A stretch of 64,000 bases of DNA from Terribacillus aidingensis (GTDB lineage: Bacteria > Bacillota > Bacilli > Bacillales > Amphibacillaceae), in the NCBI RefSeq assembly GCF_040703035.1, contig NZ_CP159996.1, positions 1,584,001 through 1,648,000 of the forward strand, in the 5' to 3' direction. The notes beneath the pieces were generated by a model that was not told the DNA's origin, did not search any database, and saw only the letters and a program-made list of their open reading frames with translations. The position numbers were made by a program, and so were the translations under genes. Position 1 is the first letter of the stretch. Every line of letters starts with the position of its first letter. Shown piece after piece: positions 55,714 to 64,000 of the stretch.

Positions 55714-56541
55714 TTATAAAGCCAATCTCTGCGGAATTTGAAGAGAATAATCAGATAAATATTCAAAACCCTTACCAATTCCCCCAGCTGCGTGACTGTC
55801 TGAGCCAGGAACAAGCGGAATTCCCATTTTTGCTGCGTGCGCTATAAGCTCAACTGGCGGATAGATTTCTTTACATAATGGTTTATAAAGACCAGCTGTA
55901 TTCACATCAAGCTCATATCCTTTTCTCTTTATGAGTTCCAGAATGTGTTTCTGTTCCTCTGAGAAAGAAGCCGGCTTCTGATAAGCAAGCTGAAATTTTT
56001 GAATCAGCGTAATATGACCAATTCTTCCTGGTTTATAGTGACCAAGATCAGCTTCAATGGAAGACTGGAGATTATCATAATAAGCTTTATATAATGGTAA
56101 AAGTCCTCCAAATGCATCAGCAGCACGCCCAAATTCATCCTCACTATGATCAATACAGAAGAAAGACTTATCCGGTGCTTGGAGCATGTGCACGGAAAGG
56201 ATACCATCATTCATTTCCGGACCGTATGTATCAAGGAAAGTTTGTGTTTCTTGTTCGTAGCCTCTGATATAATCAACTTCAAAGCCAATATTGATTTGCA
56301 GATCATTTTTATATTGTCTTTGCAGCTCTTTGCCTTCCATTACATAGGCTTCCACCTTGTTTCGGTCCATGGTGCTGTCACGATGTGGAGCGGGATCTGT
56401 AAAGCTTTCCGGTAGCGGAGCATGTTCTGTAAATGATATATGGGTAAGTCCTTTTTCGATTGCCTGCAGAACGTAGGCTTCCATTTTATCGTCTGCGCCG
56501 TGCTGGCAATACTGAGTATGTACGTGAAAATCTCCTGGCAT
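55714..56541 (-). CDS. hisJ: Histidinol-phosphatase, PHP family (HisJ/HisK type)
   Basis: 275 residues. PHP-domain trinuclear metal site: DFHVHTQYCQHG at the start, SFTEHAPLP, GFEVDYI, LSVHML and a C-terminal VPGSDSHAAGGIGKG. It dephosphorylates L-histidinol phosphate to histidinol. It is divergent from hisZ across a 120-base promoter region and thus supplies the phosphatase step that the his operon itself lacks (HisB here has only the dehydratase). RBS GGAAC is weak. Confidence 0.93.
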   Translation of the reverse strand: MPGDFHVHTQYCQHGADDKMEAYVLQAIEKGLTHISFTEHAPLPESFTDPAPHRDSTMDRNKVEAYVMEGKELQRQYKNDLQINIGFEVDYIRGYEQETQTFLDTYGPEMNDGILSVHMLQAPDKSFFCIDHSEDEFGRAADAFGGLLPLYKAYYDNLQSSIEADLGHYKPGRIGHITLIQKFQLAYQKPASFSEEQKHILELIKRKGYELDVNTAGLYKPLCKEIYPPVELIAHAAKMGIPLVPGSDSHAAGGIGKGFEYLSDYSLQIPQRLAL

Positions 56542-56564
56542 ATGGTTGTTCCTTTCGTTATGTA

Positions 56565-56593
56565 TTGACGTTAGTATCTCATTATGTTACATT
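56565..56593 (+). promoter_or_regulatory. Candidate promoter of the his operon
   Basis: TTGACG and TACATT with a 17-base spacer, 69 bases before hisZ. The leader is too short for a T-box and none is seen. Confidence 0.5.
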
Positions 56594-56661
56594 CAAATCA
56601 ACAGAAATCCTTTATCTAAGTAAAGTAGTAGAATGATAAAGAAAGAATCGGAGGCTTATAG

Positions 56662-57780
56662 ATGTTCTTACCAGCAGGAAGTCGTGATTTGACAGGTCGA
56701 CAGCTTGTCAATCGTGTCAGCATATATGAAAAGTTTCAGTCTGTCGTGAATTTACGAAATTATCAAGCGATTGAAACACCTGTCATTGAGTATAGCACAA
56801 CATTTACCAATCCTTATGCAGGTATGACACTTAAAAAGATGCTGAAATGGTTTGATGAAGAAGGGGAAATCGAAGTATTGCGCCCGGATTGGACGATTGC
56901 TGTTGCTCGTGCGCTTGCGAATCAGCAGTCTGATCAGCAGAAATGGGCGTATGCTGGATCAGTCTTCAAAAAGGATCATGCGGGCGTCGAAAGCCATCAG
57001 GCTGGCATCGAAATCATCCGGACCCCAGGTCTGTATGGAGAATATGAAAGTTTGTTCACAGCAGTCCGCTTCCTTCGGGAACTAGGATTGCAAAAGTATA
57101 GCATCGAGCTCGGTCATACGGAAATCTTCGAGACATTTATTTCTTCTCTGGAACTTATTGATGCTGATGCTTCTAACATTAGACAGGCGATGCATGATAA
57201 GCGAAAAGATGAAGTATATCGTCTTGTCAAGGAAGCAGGAAATGAGGAGACAGCCGAAGCAGTCGCTGCATTAGCAGATGCATTTGGCGGAACAGCGATT
57301 TTAGATAAATTCGCTGGGGCGTGGGAAAATAACTCTAAACTATTACCTGTTATTCAAGAGCTTCAGCAGCTTGCGGCTGCTTTGGAAGAGCTTGATCAGG
57401 ATGTCATCGTGGATCTGGGGCGTGTAAAGCAGCTTCCATATTACAATGGCGCCATGTTCAGAGGTTTCCTGGTCGAAAGTGGAGCGGAATGCTTCTCTGG
57501 CGGCAGATATGACGAGCTGTACGAACAGTTTGGCGGAAAGATGAGCGCTGTCGGCTTGGCATTTGACATGGACGTTCTTGCGGCTGCGCTGCCAGCACCA
57601 GATAGACAAGAACGCATATGCTTGCTGACGGATGAGCAAGGTCTGATTGCAGCTGAAGCGCTGCGGTATAAATATCCAGATGCAGTTGTAGATATCAGGA
57701 CAGAAGCAACAGCTGAAAATTATGATCGAGTTTATCAAGTTGTTAAGAGCGGAGAAGAATACGAGGTGGTCGAGAGATGA
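56662..57780 (+). CDS. hisZ: ATP phosphoribosyltransferase regulatory subunit HisZ
   Basis: 372 residues, HisRS-like paralogue needed by short HisG. Class II tRNA-synthetase-like blocks: LPAGSRDLTGRQLVNR, ETPVIEYSTTF, VLRPDWTIAVARA and the C-terminal GGRYDELYEQFGGKMSAVGLAFDMD. It has no tRNA anticodon domain of usual length. First gene of hisZGDBHFI; its stop overlaps the hisG start as ATGA. Confidence 0.95.
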   Translation: MFLPAGSRDLTGRQLVNRVSIYEKFQSVVNLRNYQAIETPVIEYSTTFTNPYAGMTLKKMLKWFDEEGEIEVLRPDWTIAVARALANQQSDQQKWAYAGSVFKKDHAGVESHQAGIEIIRTPGLYGEYESLFTAVRFLRELGLQKYSIELGHTEIFETFISSLELIDADASNIRQAMHDKRKDEVYRLVKEAGNEETAEAVAALADAFGGTAILDKFAGAWENNSKLLPVIQELQQLAAALEELDQDVIVDLGRVKQLPYYNGAMFRGFLVESGAECFSGGRYDELYEQFGGKMSAVGLAFDMDVLAAALPAPDRQERICLLTDEQGLIAAEALRYKYPDAVVDIRTEATAENYDRVYQVVKSGEEYEVVER

Positions 57781-58397
57781 AACCAGTCATCGCATTAACG
57801 AAAGGTCGCGTCGAAAAGCAATTCCTTGCATATTTGGAGGAACGAGGCATCGACAGCAAACCGTTGGTGGAAAAAGGACGCAAGTTGAGCGTTGAAACGG
57901 ATGAGGCAATCTATTTCTTCGCCAAAGGCGTAGATGTGACAACGTATGTACAGCATGGCATTGCGGATCTTGGAATCGTAGGAGAAGACATCATTGCCGA
58001 ATTCCAGCCGGATGTATTCAATCTCTTCCCATTGCCATTTGGTGCCTGCAAGATGGCGGTTGCTGCTGAGAAGGATAAAGTTTGGCCGGACCGGAAAAAA
58101 CGGATCGCCAGCAAGTACACAAATATCACGAAGCAATATTATTTAGAAAAAGGCGAGTCGGTCGACATCATCAAGCTGGAAGGGTCCGTGGAATTGGCTC
58201 CGCTGCTTGGATTGGCAGATGCCATTGTCGATATCGTAGAAACAGGTACAACCTTGAAAGAGAATGGTTTGGAAGTAATTGAAGATATCCAGCACTTTAC
58301 GGCCAGAGTCATTGCTAACCGTTCCTCTTTAAAAATGAAACGGAATATTCTCCAGCCGTACCTTTCTGTTTTACAGGAGGAGGTGGCGCAATCGTGA
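57777..58397 (+). CDS. hisG: ATP phosphoribosyltransferase catalytic subunit HisG (short form)
   Basis: 206 residues, the short form lacking the C-terminal regulatory domain, consistent with hisZ upstream. First committed step: ATP + PRPP to phosphoribosyl-ATP. Blocks: IALTKGRVEKQFLAYLEERGI, VTTYVQHGIADLGIVGEDI, the PRPP-binding-like ELAPLLGLADAIVDIVETGTTLKENGL. It overlaps hisZ by 4 bases (ATGA) and hisD by 4 bases (GTGA). Confidence 0.96.
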   Translation: MKPVIALTKGRVEKQFLAYLEERGIDSKPLVEKGRKLSVETDEAIYFFAKGVDVTTYVQHGIADLGIVGEDIIAEFQPDVFNLFPLPFGACKMAVAAEKDKVWPDRKKRIASKYTNITKQYYLEKGESVDIIKLEGSVELAPLLGLADAIVDIVETGTTLKENGLEVIEDIQHFTARVIANRSSLKMKRNILQPYLSVLQEEVAQS

Positions 58398-59671
58398 AAA
58401 AAATAACCAGTACACAATTCCTCGAACAGTTTTGCACCCGGAAAGCAGACAGCGGTTTTGACCCTGAGATTCTTCAGTCTGTATCGGTTATTTTGAAGGA
58501 TGTCCGGCTGGAAGGTGATCAGGCTGTACGGAAATATACCGAACAATTCGATGGTACAACAACAGATCAGCTTCTTGTGTCGGAAGCTGAGATAAAAGGG
58601 GCAAAAGCCAAATTGGCACCTGATACGTTGACAGCTTTAAAGCAAGCGGCGGCAAATATTCGTGCTTTTCATGAAAAGCAAGTCACAGCATCCCGCATCA
58701 TGACTGCCGAGGAAGGCAAACAGCTCGGTCAGCTCGTCTTGCCGATGGAGCGAATCGGTATATATGTACCTGGAGGCAAGGCGGTATATCCGTCGACAAT
58801 TCTGATGAATGCCATTCCAGCACGTCTGGCAGGTGTGAGGGAAATCATTATGGTAACACCAGTGAAGAACAATGGGGCGATTGCTCCTGTCTTAGTGGCT
58901 GCAGCTGAAATTGCCGGCGTGGATAAAATATATAAAATTGGCGGTGCACAGGCGATTGGAGCTCTGGCATATGGTACGGAAACGATCGCTTCAGTAGATA
59001 AAATTGTCGGACCGGGAAATGCATATGTAGCTGCGGCGAAAATGCTCGTCTTCGGTCAGGTTGGGATTGATATGATTGCTGGCCCATCCGAAGTAGCTAT
59101 CATTGCAGACGCAACTGCTGATCCTGCATTTATAGCAGCGGATTTGCTGGCTCAGGCAGAACATGATGAAAATGCAAGAGTAGTCCTTTTGACAGACAGT
59201 GAGGCTTTGATCCAATCAGTAGAAAAAGAGCTGGAAAGCCAGTTGGAGAAGCTGCCTCGCAAAGCAATTGCAAGCGAAGCAATCAACGGGGATAGTGCTC
59301 TTGTTCTGACAAATTCTATGGGTGAGAGCTTCGAGTTATCGAATGCTTTTGCTCCCGAACACTTGGAAATCCAGACAGCTGACCCGCTATCAACTTTAGG
59401 AAAGATAAAACATGCTGGATCGGTCTTCCTTGGTTCCTATGCTCCTACAGCTTTAGGTGACTATTACGGGGGAACAAATCACGTATTGCCGACAAACGGC
59501 ACAGCAAGATTCTCATCAGGGCTCAGTGTGGATGATTTTATTAAGAAAACGACATACACGTATTACGATAGACAAGCATTGGAGCAAGGCAGAACGGCTA
59601 TCACTCAGCTGACAGAAGAGGAACAGCTGACAGGACATGGAGAATCGATCAATATCCGATTCAAGTCATAG
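58394..59671 (+). CDS. hisD: Histidinol dehydrogenase
   Basis: 425 residues from GTG; RBS AGGAGGAGGTGG. It oxidises L-histidinol twice to L-histidine with NAD+, using one Zn2+. Blocks: [59 protein letters not shown] with Zn ligands Gln/His, and [21 protein letters not shown]. Fully typical length. Confidence 0.97.
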   Translation: MKKITSTQFLEQFCTRKADSGFDPEILQSVSVILKDVRLEGDQAVRKYTEQFDGTTTDQLLVSEAEIKGAKAKLAPDTLTALKQAAANIRAFHEKQVTASRIMTAEEGKQLGQLVLPMERIGIYVPGGKAVYPSTILMNAIPARLAGVREIIMVTPVKNNGAIAPVLVAAAEIAGVDKIYKIGGAQAIGALAYGTETIASVDKIVGPGNAYVAAAKMLVFGQVGIDMIAGPSEVAIIADATADPAFIAADLLAQAEHDENARVVLLTDSEALIQSVEKELESQLEKLPRKAIASEAINGDSALVLTNSMGESFELSNAFAPEHLEIQTADPLSTLGKIKHAGSVFLGSYAPTALGDYYGGTNHVLPTNGTARFSSGLSVDDFIKKTTYTYYDRQALEQGRTAITQLTEEEQLTGHGESINIRFKS

Positions 59672-59687
59672 ACAGGGGGATGCAATA

Positions 59688-60275
59688 ATGCGTACAGCAG
59701 AAAAAGCTCGAAAAACGTTCGAAACAGACATCAACATGCAGGTGAATCTGGATGACAACAGCAACATCTCAATCAATACTGGAGTAGGGTTCTTCGATCA
59801 TATGCTGACATTGTTCGCAAGTCATGCCAGAATCGGACTAGTTGTAGAAGCAAAAGGTGATTTACATATCGACAGTCACCACACAGTGGAGGATACTGGC
59901 ATTGTGCTCGGACAGCTGGTGAAAGAAGCGCTCGGTACAAAGGAAGGTATCAACCGCTATGGCAACGCCTTTGTGCCAATGGATGAAACATTAGGCTTTG
60001 TAGCTCTGGATATCAGCGGGCGCCCGTTCCTTGTGTTTGATGCAGAATTCGAAAATCCTAAACTGGGCAACTTCGATACAGAGCTGGTACGCGAATTTTT
60101 CCAAGCGTTTTCTGTGCACGCAGGTATTACACTGCATGCAAAGGTTCATTACGGATTCAATACGCATCACAAAGCAGAATCTTTATTCAAAGCCCTTGGC
60201 CAATCGCTGGCAATTGCCATTAAAGTGAACCCAGATATCAAAGGTGTCAACAGTACGAAAGGGATGATCGAATGA
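59688..60275 (+). CDS. hisB: Imidazoleglycerol-phosphate dehydratase
   Basis: 195 residues from ATG 59688 behind AGGGGGA. Metal-binding blocks [34 protein letters not shown] and [22 protein letters not shown] are intact. Monofunctional: no phosphatase domain, consistent with the separate PHP phosphatase gene upstream. It overlaps hisH by 4 bases (ATGA). Confidence 0.97.
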   Translation: MRTAEKARKTFETDINMQVNLDDNSNISINTGVGFFDHMLTLFASHARIGLVVEAKGDLHIDSHHTVEDTGIVLGQLVKEALGTKEGINRYGNAFVPMDETLGFVALDISGRPFLVFDAEFENPKLGNFDTELVREFFQAFSVHAGITLHAKVHYGFNTHHKAESLFKALGQSLAIAIKVNPDIKGVNSTKGMIE

Positions 60276-60895
60276 TCGCAATCGTCGATTATGGCGTCGG
60301 CAATGTCGCTAGTGTCGCCAATGCTTGCAAGCAGCTTGGATATGAAACGATACTGACAGACAAAAAAGAGGAATTTGAGCAAGCAACACATATCATTCTG
60401 CCAGGTGTTGGATCATTCCGAGCCGCCATGGAGGAGATAAACAAGCGCAACTTGCGCGAAATGCTTCTTGATCTAGCTGCACGTAAACCATTCATTGGTA
60501 TTTGTGTAGGCATGCAGCTGTTATTTGAAAAGGGCTTCGAACATGGTGAAACAGAAGGACTTGGTCTGATTCCAGGAACTGTTGATAAAATAGAAACAAT
60601 TCACCTGCTTCCTCATATTGGCTGGAATGCATTAGAGGTAAGTGACCGTTTTCCAACTTACACAGAACAAAACGGTAAACATGTTTACTTCGTTCACAGT
60701 TATCAGGCGAACACACCGGAAGAATATATTGTTGCCAGTACGGAATATGGCACACAGATCCCTGCAATCGTGCAGAAAGGGAATATTTGCGGTATCCAGT
60801 TCCACCCGGAGAAAAGTGAGAAAGTAGGCCAGTTGTTATTGCAGAGCGTATTTGAAAGCAGCCAGCAGGCGTACAGCAAGGAGGAAGGCATATGA
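60272..60895 (+). CDS. hisH: Imidazole glycerol phosphate synthase, glutaminase subunit
   Basis: 207 residues. Class I glutamine amidotransferase: [15 protein letters not shown], catalytic Cys in [11 protein letters not shown], and the His-x-Glu pair in GIQFHPEKS. It supplies ammonia to HisF. It is followed at once by hisF with an ATGA overlap. In B. subtilis hisA lies between these two genes; it is not here. Confidence 0.96.
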   Translation: MIAIVDYGVGNVASVANACKQLGYETILTDKKEEFEQATHIILPGVGSFRAAMEEINKRNLREMLLDLAARKPFIGICVGMQLLFEKGFEHGETEGLGLIPGTVDKIETIHLLPHIGWNALEVSDRFPTYTEQNGKHVYFVHSYQANTPEEYIVASTEYGTQIPAIVQKGNICGIQFHPEKSEKVGQLLLQSVFESSQQAYSKEEGI

Positions 60896-61650
60896 TCGCA
60901 AAACGTATCATTCCATGTCTTGATGTGAAGGATGGCACTGTCGTCAAGGGTACGAATTTTGTTTCACTACGTGAACTCGGTGATCCTGTTGCCATGGCTG
61001 CGGCGTATTCGAAAAGCGGCGCAGATGAGATTGTGTTCCTCGACATTTCCGCAACACATGAAGGACGGGCGACGATGATGGACATCGTACGTCAGACTGC
61101 ATTGCATGTGTTCGTGCCTTTTACAGTCGGAGGCGGTGTTCGCTCCCTTGATGACATGACGACCATGCTTCAGGCTGGAGCGGATAAAGTAGCCATTAAC
61201 TCAGCAGCAGTTGCCGACCCAGATCTCATCACAAAGGGAGCAGAGAAGTTTGGTTCACAATGTATTGTCGTTGCCATCGACGCGAAACGTTTTGAGGATG
61301 GCTGGCACGTTGTAACACACGGCGGCCGTAAGGATACAGGCATAGATGCAATCGAATGGGCGAAGAAGGCAGAAGCCAGAGGAGCAGGGGAAATCTTGCT
61401 CACAAGCATGGATGCTGACGGCGTGAAAACTGGCTATGATCTTCCACTGACGAAAGCGATTGTTGAGAAAGTCCGCATCCCTGTCATTGCCTCAGGAGGC
61501 TGCGGCAGCCCTGAACATATAACAGAAGTATTCCAGGAAACAGATGTGTCCGCAGCTCTTGCAGCGTCCATTTTCCATGATAAGACTTTCAGTATCGAAG
61601 AAGTAAAGCAAAGCTGCCACCAGGAAGGAGTACGGATTCGTGAAGCCTGA
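60892..61650 (+). CDS. hisF: Imidazole glycerol phosphate synthase, cyclase subunit
   Basis: 252 residues, full (beta/alpha)8 barrel. Catalytic Asp in [14 protein letters not shown], second phosphate/Asp region in [38 protein letters not shown], and [11 protein letters not shown]. It is clearly HisF rather than HisA: it has the HisF-type [11 protein letters not shown] and TSMDADG. It overlaps hisH and hisI. Confidence 0.97.
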   Translation: MIAKRIIPCLDVKDGTVVKGTNFVSLRELGDPVAMAAAYSKSGADEIVFLDISATHEGRATMMDIVRQTALHVFVPFTVGGGVRSLDDMTTMLQAGADKVAINSAAVADPDLITKGAEKFGSQCIVVAIDAKRFEDGWHVVTHGGRKDTGIDAIEWAKKAEARGAGEILLTSMDADGVKTGYDLPLTKAIVEKVRIPVIASGGCGSPEHITEVFQETDVSAALAASIFHDKTFSIEEVKQSCHQEGVRIREA

Positions 61651-62290
61651 TTTTAGCAAAGGACTCGTCCCAGCGATTGTGCAGGACAGCCAAACCAAGC
61701 AAGTACTCATGCTTGCTTATATGAATGAAGAAGCGTATGAGAAAACAGTAGAAACGAAAGAAACATGGTTCTATTCCCGCTCGCGAGAGGAGCTTTGGAA
61801 TAAAGGGGCGACCTCCGGCAACACCCAGCAGGTTGTCGATATGAAGCTTGATTGTGACAATGATACAATTCTGATCAGTGTCACACCACAAGGACCAGCG
61901 TGTCACACTGGGGAAGTGAGCTGTTTCTTCAATGAAACACCAATTACTGGTGATACAGAGGGAGAAGCAAATATATTCAGGACAGTTATGGATGAAGCAG
62001 AAGACCGGAAAAAGCACCCTGTAGAGAATTCCTATACAAACTACTTGTATAACAAGGGTGTCGATAAAATTGGCAAGAAAGTGATTGAAGAAGCTGGTGA
62101 AGTAGTCATCGCGGCAAAGAATGATGATCCAGAGGAATTGGTTGCAGAAGTAAGCGACTTGCTTTACCACAGCTTCGTCCTGCTCGCAAACCAAGGCGTC
62201 AGCCTGCAAGAAGTAGAAGCGGAGCTAGCACGCCGGTTCCAGAAGAAAGGCAATAACAAAGGAGAGCGTCCGCCGATAGAAGAGTGGTGA
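61640..62290 (+). CDS. hisI: Bifunctional phosphoribosyl-AMP cyclohydrolase / phosphoribosyl-ATP pyrophosphatase
   Basis: 216 residues from GTG with AAGGAG upstream inside hisF. HisI cyclohydrolase domain (about 1-115: [35 protein letters not shown] with metal Asp, CHTGEVSCF). HisE pyrophosphatase domain (about 118-205: [39 protein letters not shown]). Last gene of the operon; the terminator stem overlaps its 3' end. Confidence 0.97.
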   Translation: MKPDFSKGLVPAIVQDSQTKQVLMLAYMNEEAYEKTVETKETWFYSRSREELWNKGATSGNTQQVVDMKLDCDNDTILISVTPQGPACHTGEVSCFFNETPITGDTEGEANIFRTVMDEAEDRKKHPVENSYTNYLYNKGVDKIGKKVIEEAGEVVIAAKNDDPEELVAEVSDLLYHSFVLLANQGVSLQEVEAELARRFQKKGNNKGERPPIEEW

Positions 62291-62300
62291 CGCTCTTTTT
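62263..62300 (+). terminator. his operon terminator
   Basis: AGAGCGTC-N18-GACGCTCT followed by TTTTTCC. The 5' arm lies in the last codons of hisI and the stop codon is part of the 3' arm. Confidence 0.85.
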
Positions 62301-62450
62301 CCGTTTACCTTATGCTTGGAAGCTTTGATTTTCAATGACTTGTTCCGTTGGTATATCTTCTGCCTAAGGTATAGATTTCAGTTGATAAAGTCATAGTACC
62401 AGGAATTAAATATAGGGCAGCAGAAAACTTGAAGCTACAGCTATGCTAAT

Positions 62451-62487
62451 TGATAAGTTGAATAATATACTTTTATTCAACTTATCA
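62451..62487. other. 15-bp perfect inverted repeat without T-run
   Basis: TGATAAGTTGAATAA-N7-TTATTCAACTTATCA between converging hisI and the PLP-enzyme gene. Neither side has a T-run, so it is more like a binding site or RNA hairpin than a standard terminator. Confidence 0.7.
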
Positions 62488-62537
62488 CCAAATCACTGAA
62501 GATTACACATACAAGCTACAATAGGATTGGTTGCTGT

Positions 62538-63710
62538 TCATGCCAATGCTTGTTTTAAATCCTGTATTAGCTCATCCACATCGCCTTGCCCAACAGATAT
62601 ACGGATCAGCCCTGTGCTGGTATGCTCCTTTTTCAGCTGTTCAGCATTATTCCCGTAGTTAGGAGACATAATCAAGCTTTCAAAAGAACCCCATGAAACG
62701 CCGATTTGAAATACTTTTGCTTTATTTATAACCTTTTTTACCGTTTTATAGGTAGCAACCTTCAGTGAAAAGCTTAATAATCCGGAGTATCCTGTCAGTT
62801 GTCTTTGCCCCAATTCATAGTCTGGGTGAGATGGCAGTCCCGGATGATGAACTGCCTCTACAGCTGAATGAGATTCTAAAAACTTCGCAACTTTGAGCGC
62901 ATTTGCTTCATGTGTTGCCATGCGTATAGGTAAAGTTCGTAGACTGCGTAAGAGCTGGGAGGCTTCTTGAGGAGGCATAATTCCTCCAAATAAAATGAAT
63001 TCATCTGTAAATAGCTGGCTTATTATCTGTTTGCTGGAAATAACAGCTCCTCCCATTAGATCGCTGTGGCCACCTAAATACTTCGATGTAGAATGAACAA
63101 CGATGTCAATGCCGTGAGTTAATGGTTTTTGAAAGAGTGGTGTTGCCCAGGTGTTGTCAATAATTGTTCGAATTCCTCTGCTTTTGGCCAAGCTGGCAAG
63201 AGCTTTTAAATCAACCAGCCTGAAATTATGATCAGTTGGGCATTCTAAATAGATGACTTTTGTGGCAGGGAGCAATGCTTGTTCAATGTCGGCAATGTCT
63301 GTGGAATAGATAACAGAGTGCGAAACATGAAACTTTTCCATATAAGTAAGAAAATCCATAGAAGAAAAGTAAACATTGCTAATACACAATACATGATCTC
63401 CGCTCTTGAGACTGTTTAATAAAGCAGCACTAATGGCAGCCATTCCAGAAGCGAAGCATTTACAGGCTTCCCCGCGTTCCAGTTCAGCCAATTTCTGTTC
63501 AGCTATATGTACGGTTGGATTCGTTCCCCGTGTATAAACAAAATGTCTTTGTTCATTCGACACTGCTTTCCCTAATTCTTCAAAGGTAGGGTAAACGAAT
63601 AGAGTATTGCTGAATGTCGGCGGGATAACTGCGCCATTATAATTATTCGGGACTTCGCCATAATGCATGCATATTTCAATATCCTTCAATCTTTCCTCGC
63701 TTTTTACCAT
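62538..63710 (-). CDS. Cys/Met metabolism PLP-dependent enzyme (trans-sulfuration family)
   Basis: 390 residues, RBS TAGGAG. Family of cystathionine gamma-synthase, cystathionine lyases and methionine gamma-lyase. Blocks: YTRGTNPTVHIAEQKLAELE, CFASGMAAISAALL, DNTWATPLFQKPLTHGIDIVVHSTSKYLGGHSDLMGG with the PLP Lys, and a C-terminal IRISVGQGDVDELIQDL. The reaction cannot be chosen by eye; several specificity residues differ from the B. subtilis MetI/MetC pattern (for example NNYNGAVIPP near the start). No S-box is visible upstream. Confidence 0.88.
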   Translation of the reverse strand: MVKSEERLKDIEICMHYGEVPNNYNGAVIPPTFSNTLFVYPTFEELGKAVSNEQRHFVYTRGTNPTVHIAEQKLAELERGEACKCFASGMAAISAALLNSLKSGDHVLCISNVYFSSMDFLTYMEKFHVSHSVIYSTDIADIEQALLPATKVIYLECPTDHNFRLVDLKALASLAKSRGIRTIIDNTWATPLFQKPLTHGIDIVVHSTSKYLGGHSDLMGGAVISSKQIISQLFTDEFILFGGIMPPQEASQLLRSLRTLPIRMATHEANALKVAKFLESHSAVEAVHHPGLPSHPDYELGQRQLTGYSGLLSFSLKVATYKTVKKVINKAKVFQIGVSWGSFESLIMSPNYGNNAEQLKKEHTSTGLIRISVGQGDVDELIQDLKQALA

Positions 63711-63953
63711 TGTTTTCGCTCCTAGAGTTTGTCTAGTTTCATTATGTGGATTTTGTTGATTCTCATACTTGTATCCATCACCTGTTTTATGCTGTTACTA
63801 GTGGATCAAGTCAGGTTCTGTAATGCATGAATGGACTTCTTCATTTTTCTCAGACAAGGAAAGCATAAAGTGATTGTACAGCGAGTCGAAAGAGGACCTA
63901 ATAGGCGATACTTAAACCATGGCGGGACAGTAAGTTGTAGATAAGTTTCCATA

Positions 63954-63985
63954 TAAAAAATCTCCATTGCGGCGTAACAATGGAG
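63954..63985 (-). terminator. Terminator of a minus-strand gene beyond the right edge
   Basis: CTCCATTG-N8-CAATGGAG; on the minus strand it is followed by ATTTTTTAT. It implies a leftward-transcribed gene ending just outside the window. 63711-63953 shows no other gene. Confidence 0.7.
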
Positions 63986-64000
63986 TCAGTAATTTTTTGT

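Noticed and set aside
56542..56661. T-box or other leader riboswitch upstream of hisZ
   Set aside because: The gap is only 120 bases and lacks the T-box sequence and terminator.
58139..58546. 135-residue minus-strand open frame across hisG/hisD
   Set aside because: Antisense shadow with no recognisable domain.
61589..62209. 206-residue minus-strand open frame
   Set aside because: Antisense to hisF/hisI, whose motifs are unmistakable.
63711..63960. S-box upstream of the trans-sulfuration-family gene
   Set aside because: None of the S-box core motifs is present on the minus strand.

Overview
The window reads as chromosomal DNA of a low-to-mid GC Firmicute of the Bacillaceae. This rests on the ParE/ParC pair behind a CoA-binding gene, a two-headed DynA-type dynamin, a HisZ/short-HisG histidine operon, a YfmS-like soluble chemoreceptor pair, Bacillus-type Shine-Dalgarno sites with frequent GTG/TTG starts, and operator sequences of Bacillus type (LexA, PerR, CcpA/cre, S-box). 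A Terribacillus-like halotolerant bacillus is my guess for the genus and is inference only. I saw no rRNA, tRNA, CRISPR array or intact insertion sequence.

Layout. 0-8 kb is mostly housekeeping: the tail of an osmoprotectant-binding protein, a CoA-binding protein, SelO, topoisomerase IV (parE-parC, with a LexA box inside its promoter) and a flavin reductase. 8-20 kb holds a two-component system with a PepSY partner, small membrane and lipoprotein ORFs, a C45-type amidohydrolase, DynA, a Rieske oxidoreductase, a VOC protein, a DUF6141-like membrane protein and a Ser/Glu-rich lipoprotein. 20.7-35.3 kb is a visibly AT-richer accessory island for uptake and breakdown of a hydroxy-carboxylic or sugar acid. 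It has a CNT transporter with a changed substrate motif, two CitMHS transporters (one frameshifted), a LysR regulator, an HPr-like protein without the catalytic His, a methyltransferase, a DUF1537 sugar-acid kinase, a class II aldolase-family protein, two nearly identical inverted decarboxylating dehydrogenases, an Asp/Glu-racemase-family enzyme, an SDR, a DUF6282 protein and an RraA-family protein. Four cre-like sites lie beside its genes, so I infer catabolite repression through CcpA.

35-46 kb is patchy: a PNPOx-family protein, decayed TetR and cupin genes facing each other across a deletion, a MocR regulator with an MFS transporter, a catalase behind a PerR box, a carboxyspermidine (alternative polyamine) operon with a terminator in its leader, and a CorC-domain remnant. 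46-55.5 kb carries two tandem soluble chemoreceptors, a butanediol-type dehydrogenase, an amino-acid permease, an HxlR/oxidoreductase pair, an acetyltransferase with an MFS transporter, and a SAM riboswitch (S-box) controlling an NhaC-family transporter (MetT type).

55.7-62.3 kb is histidine biosynthesis: a divergent PHP histidinol-phosphatase and the tightly overlapping operon hisZ-G-D-B-H-F-I, from which hisA is absent. A PLP-dependent trans-sulfuration-family enzyme follows on the minus strand. A minus-strand terminator at the right edge implies another minus-strand gene just outside the window.
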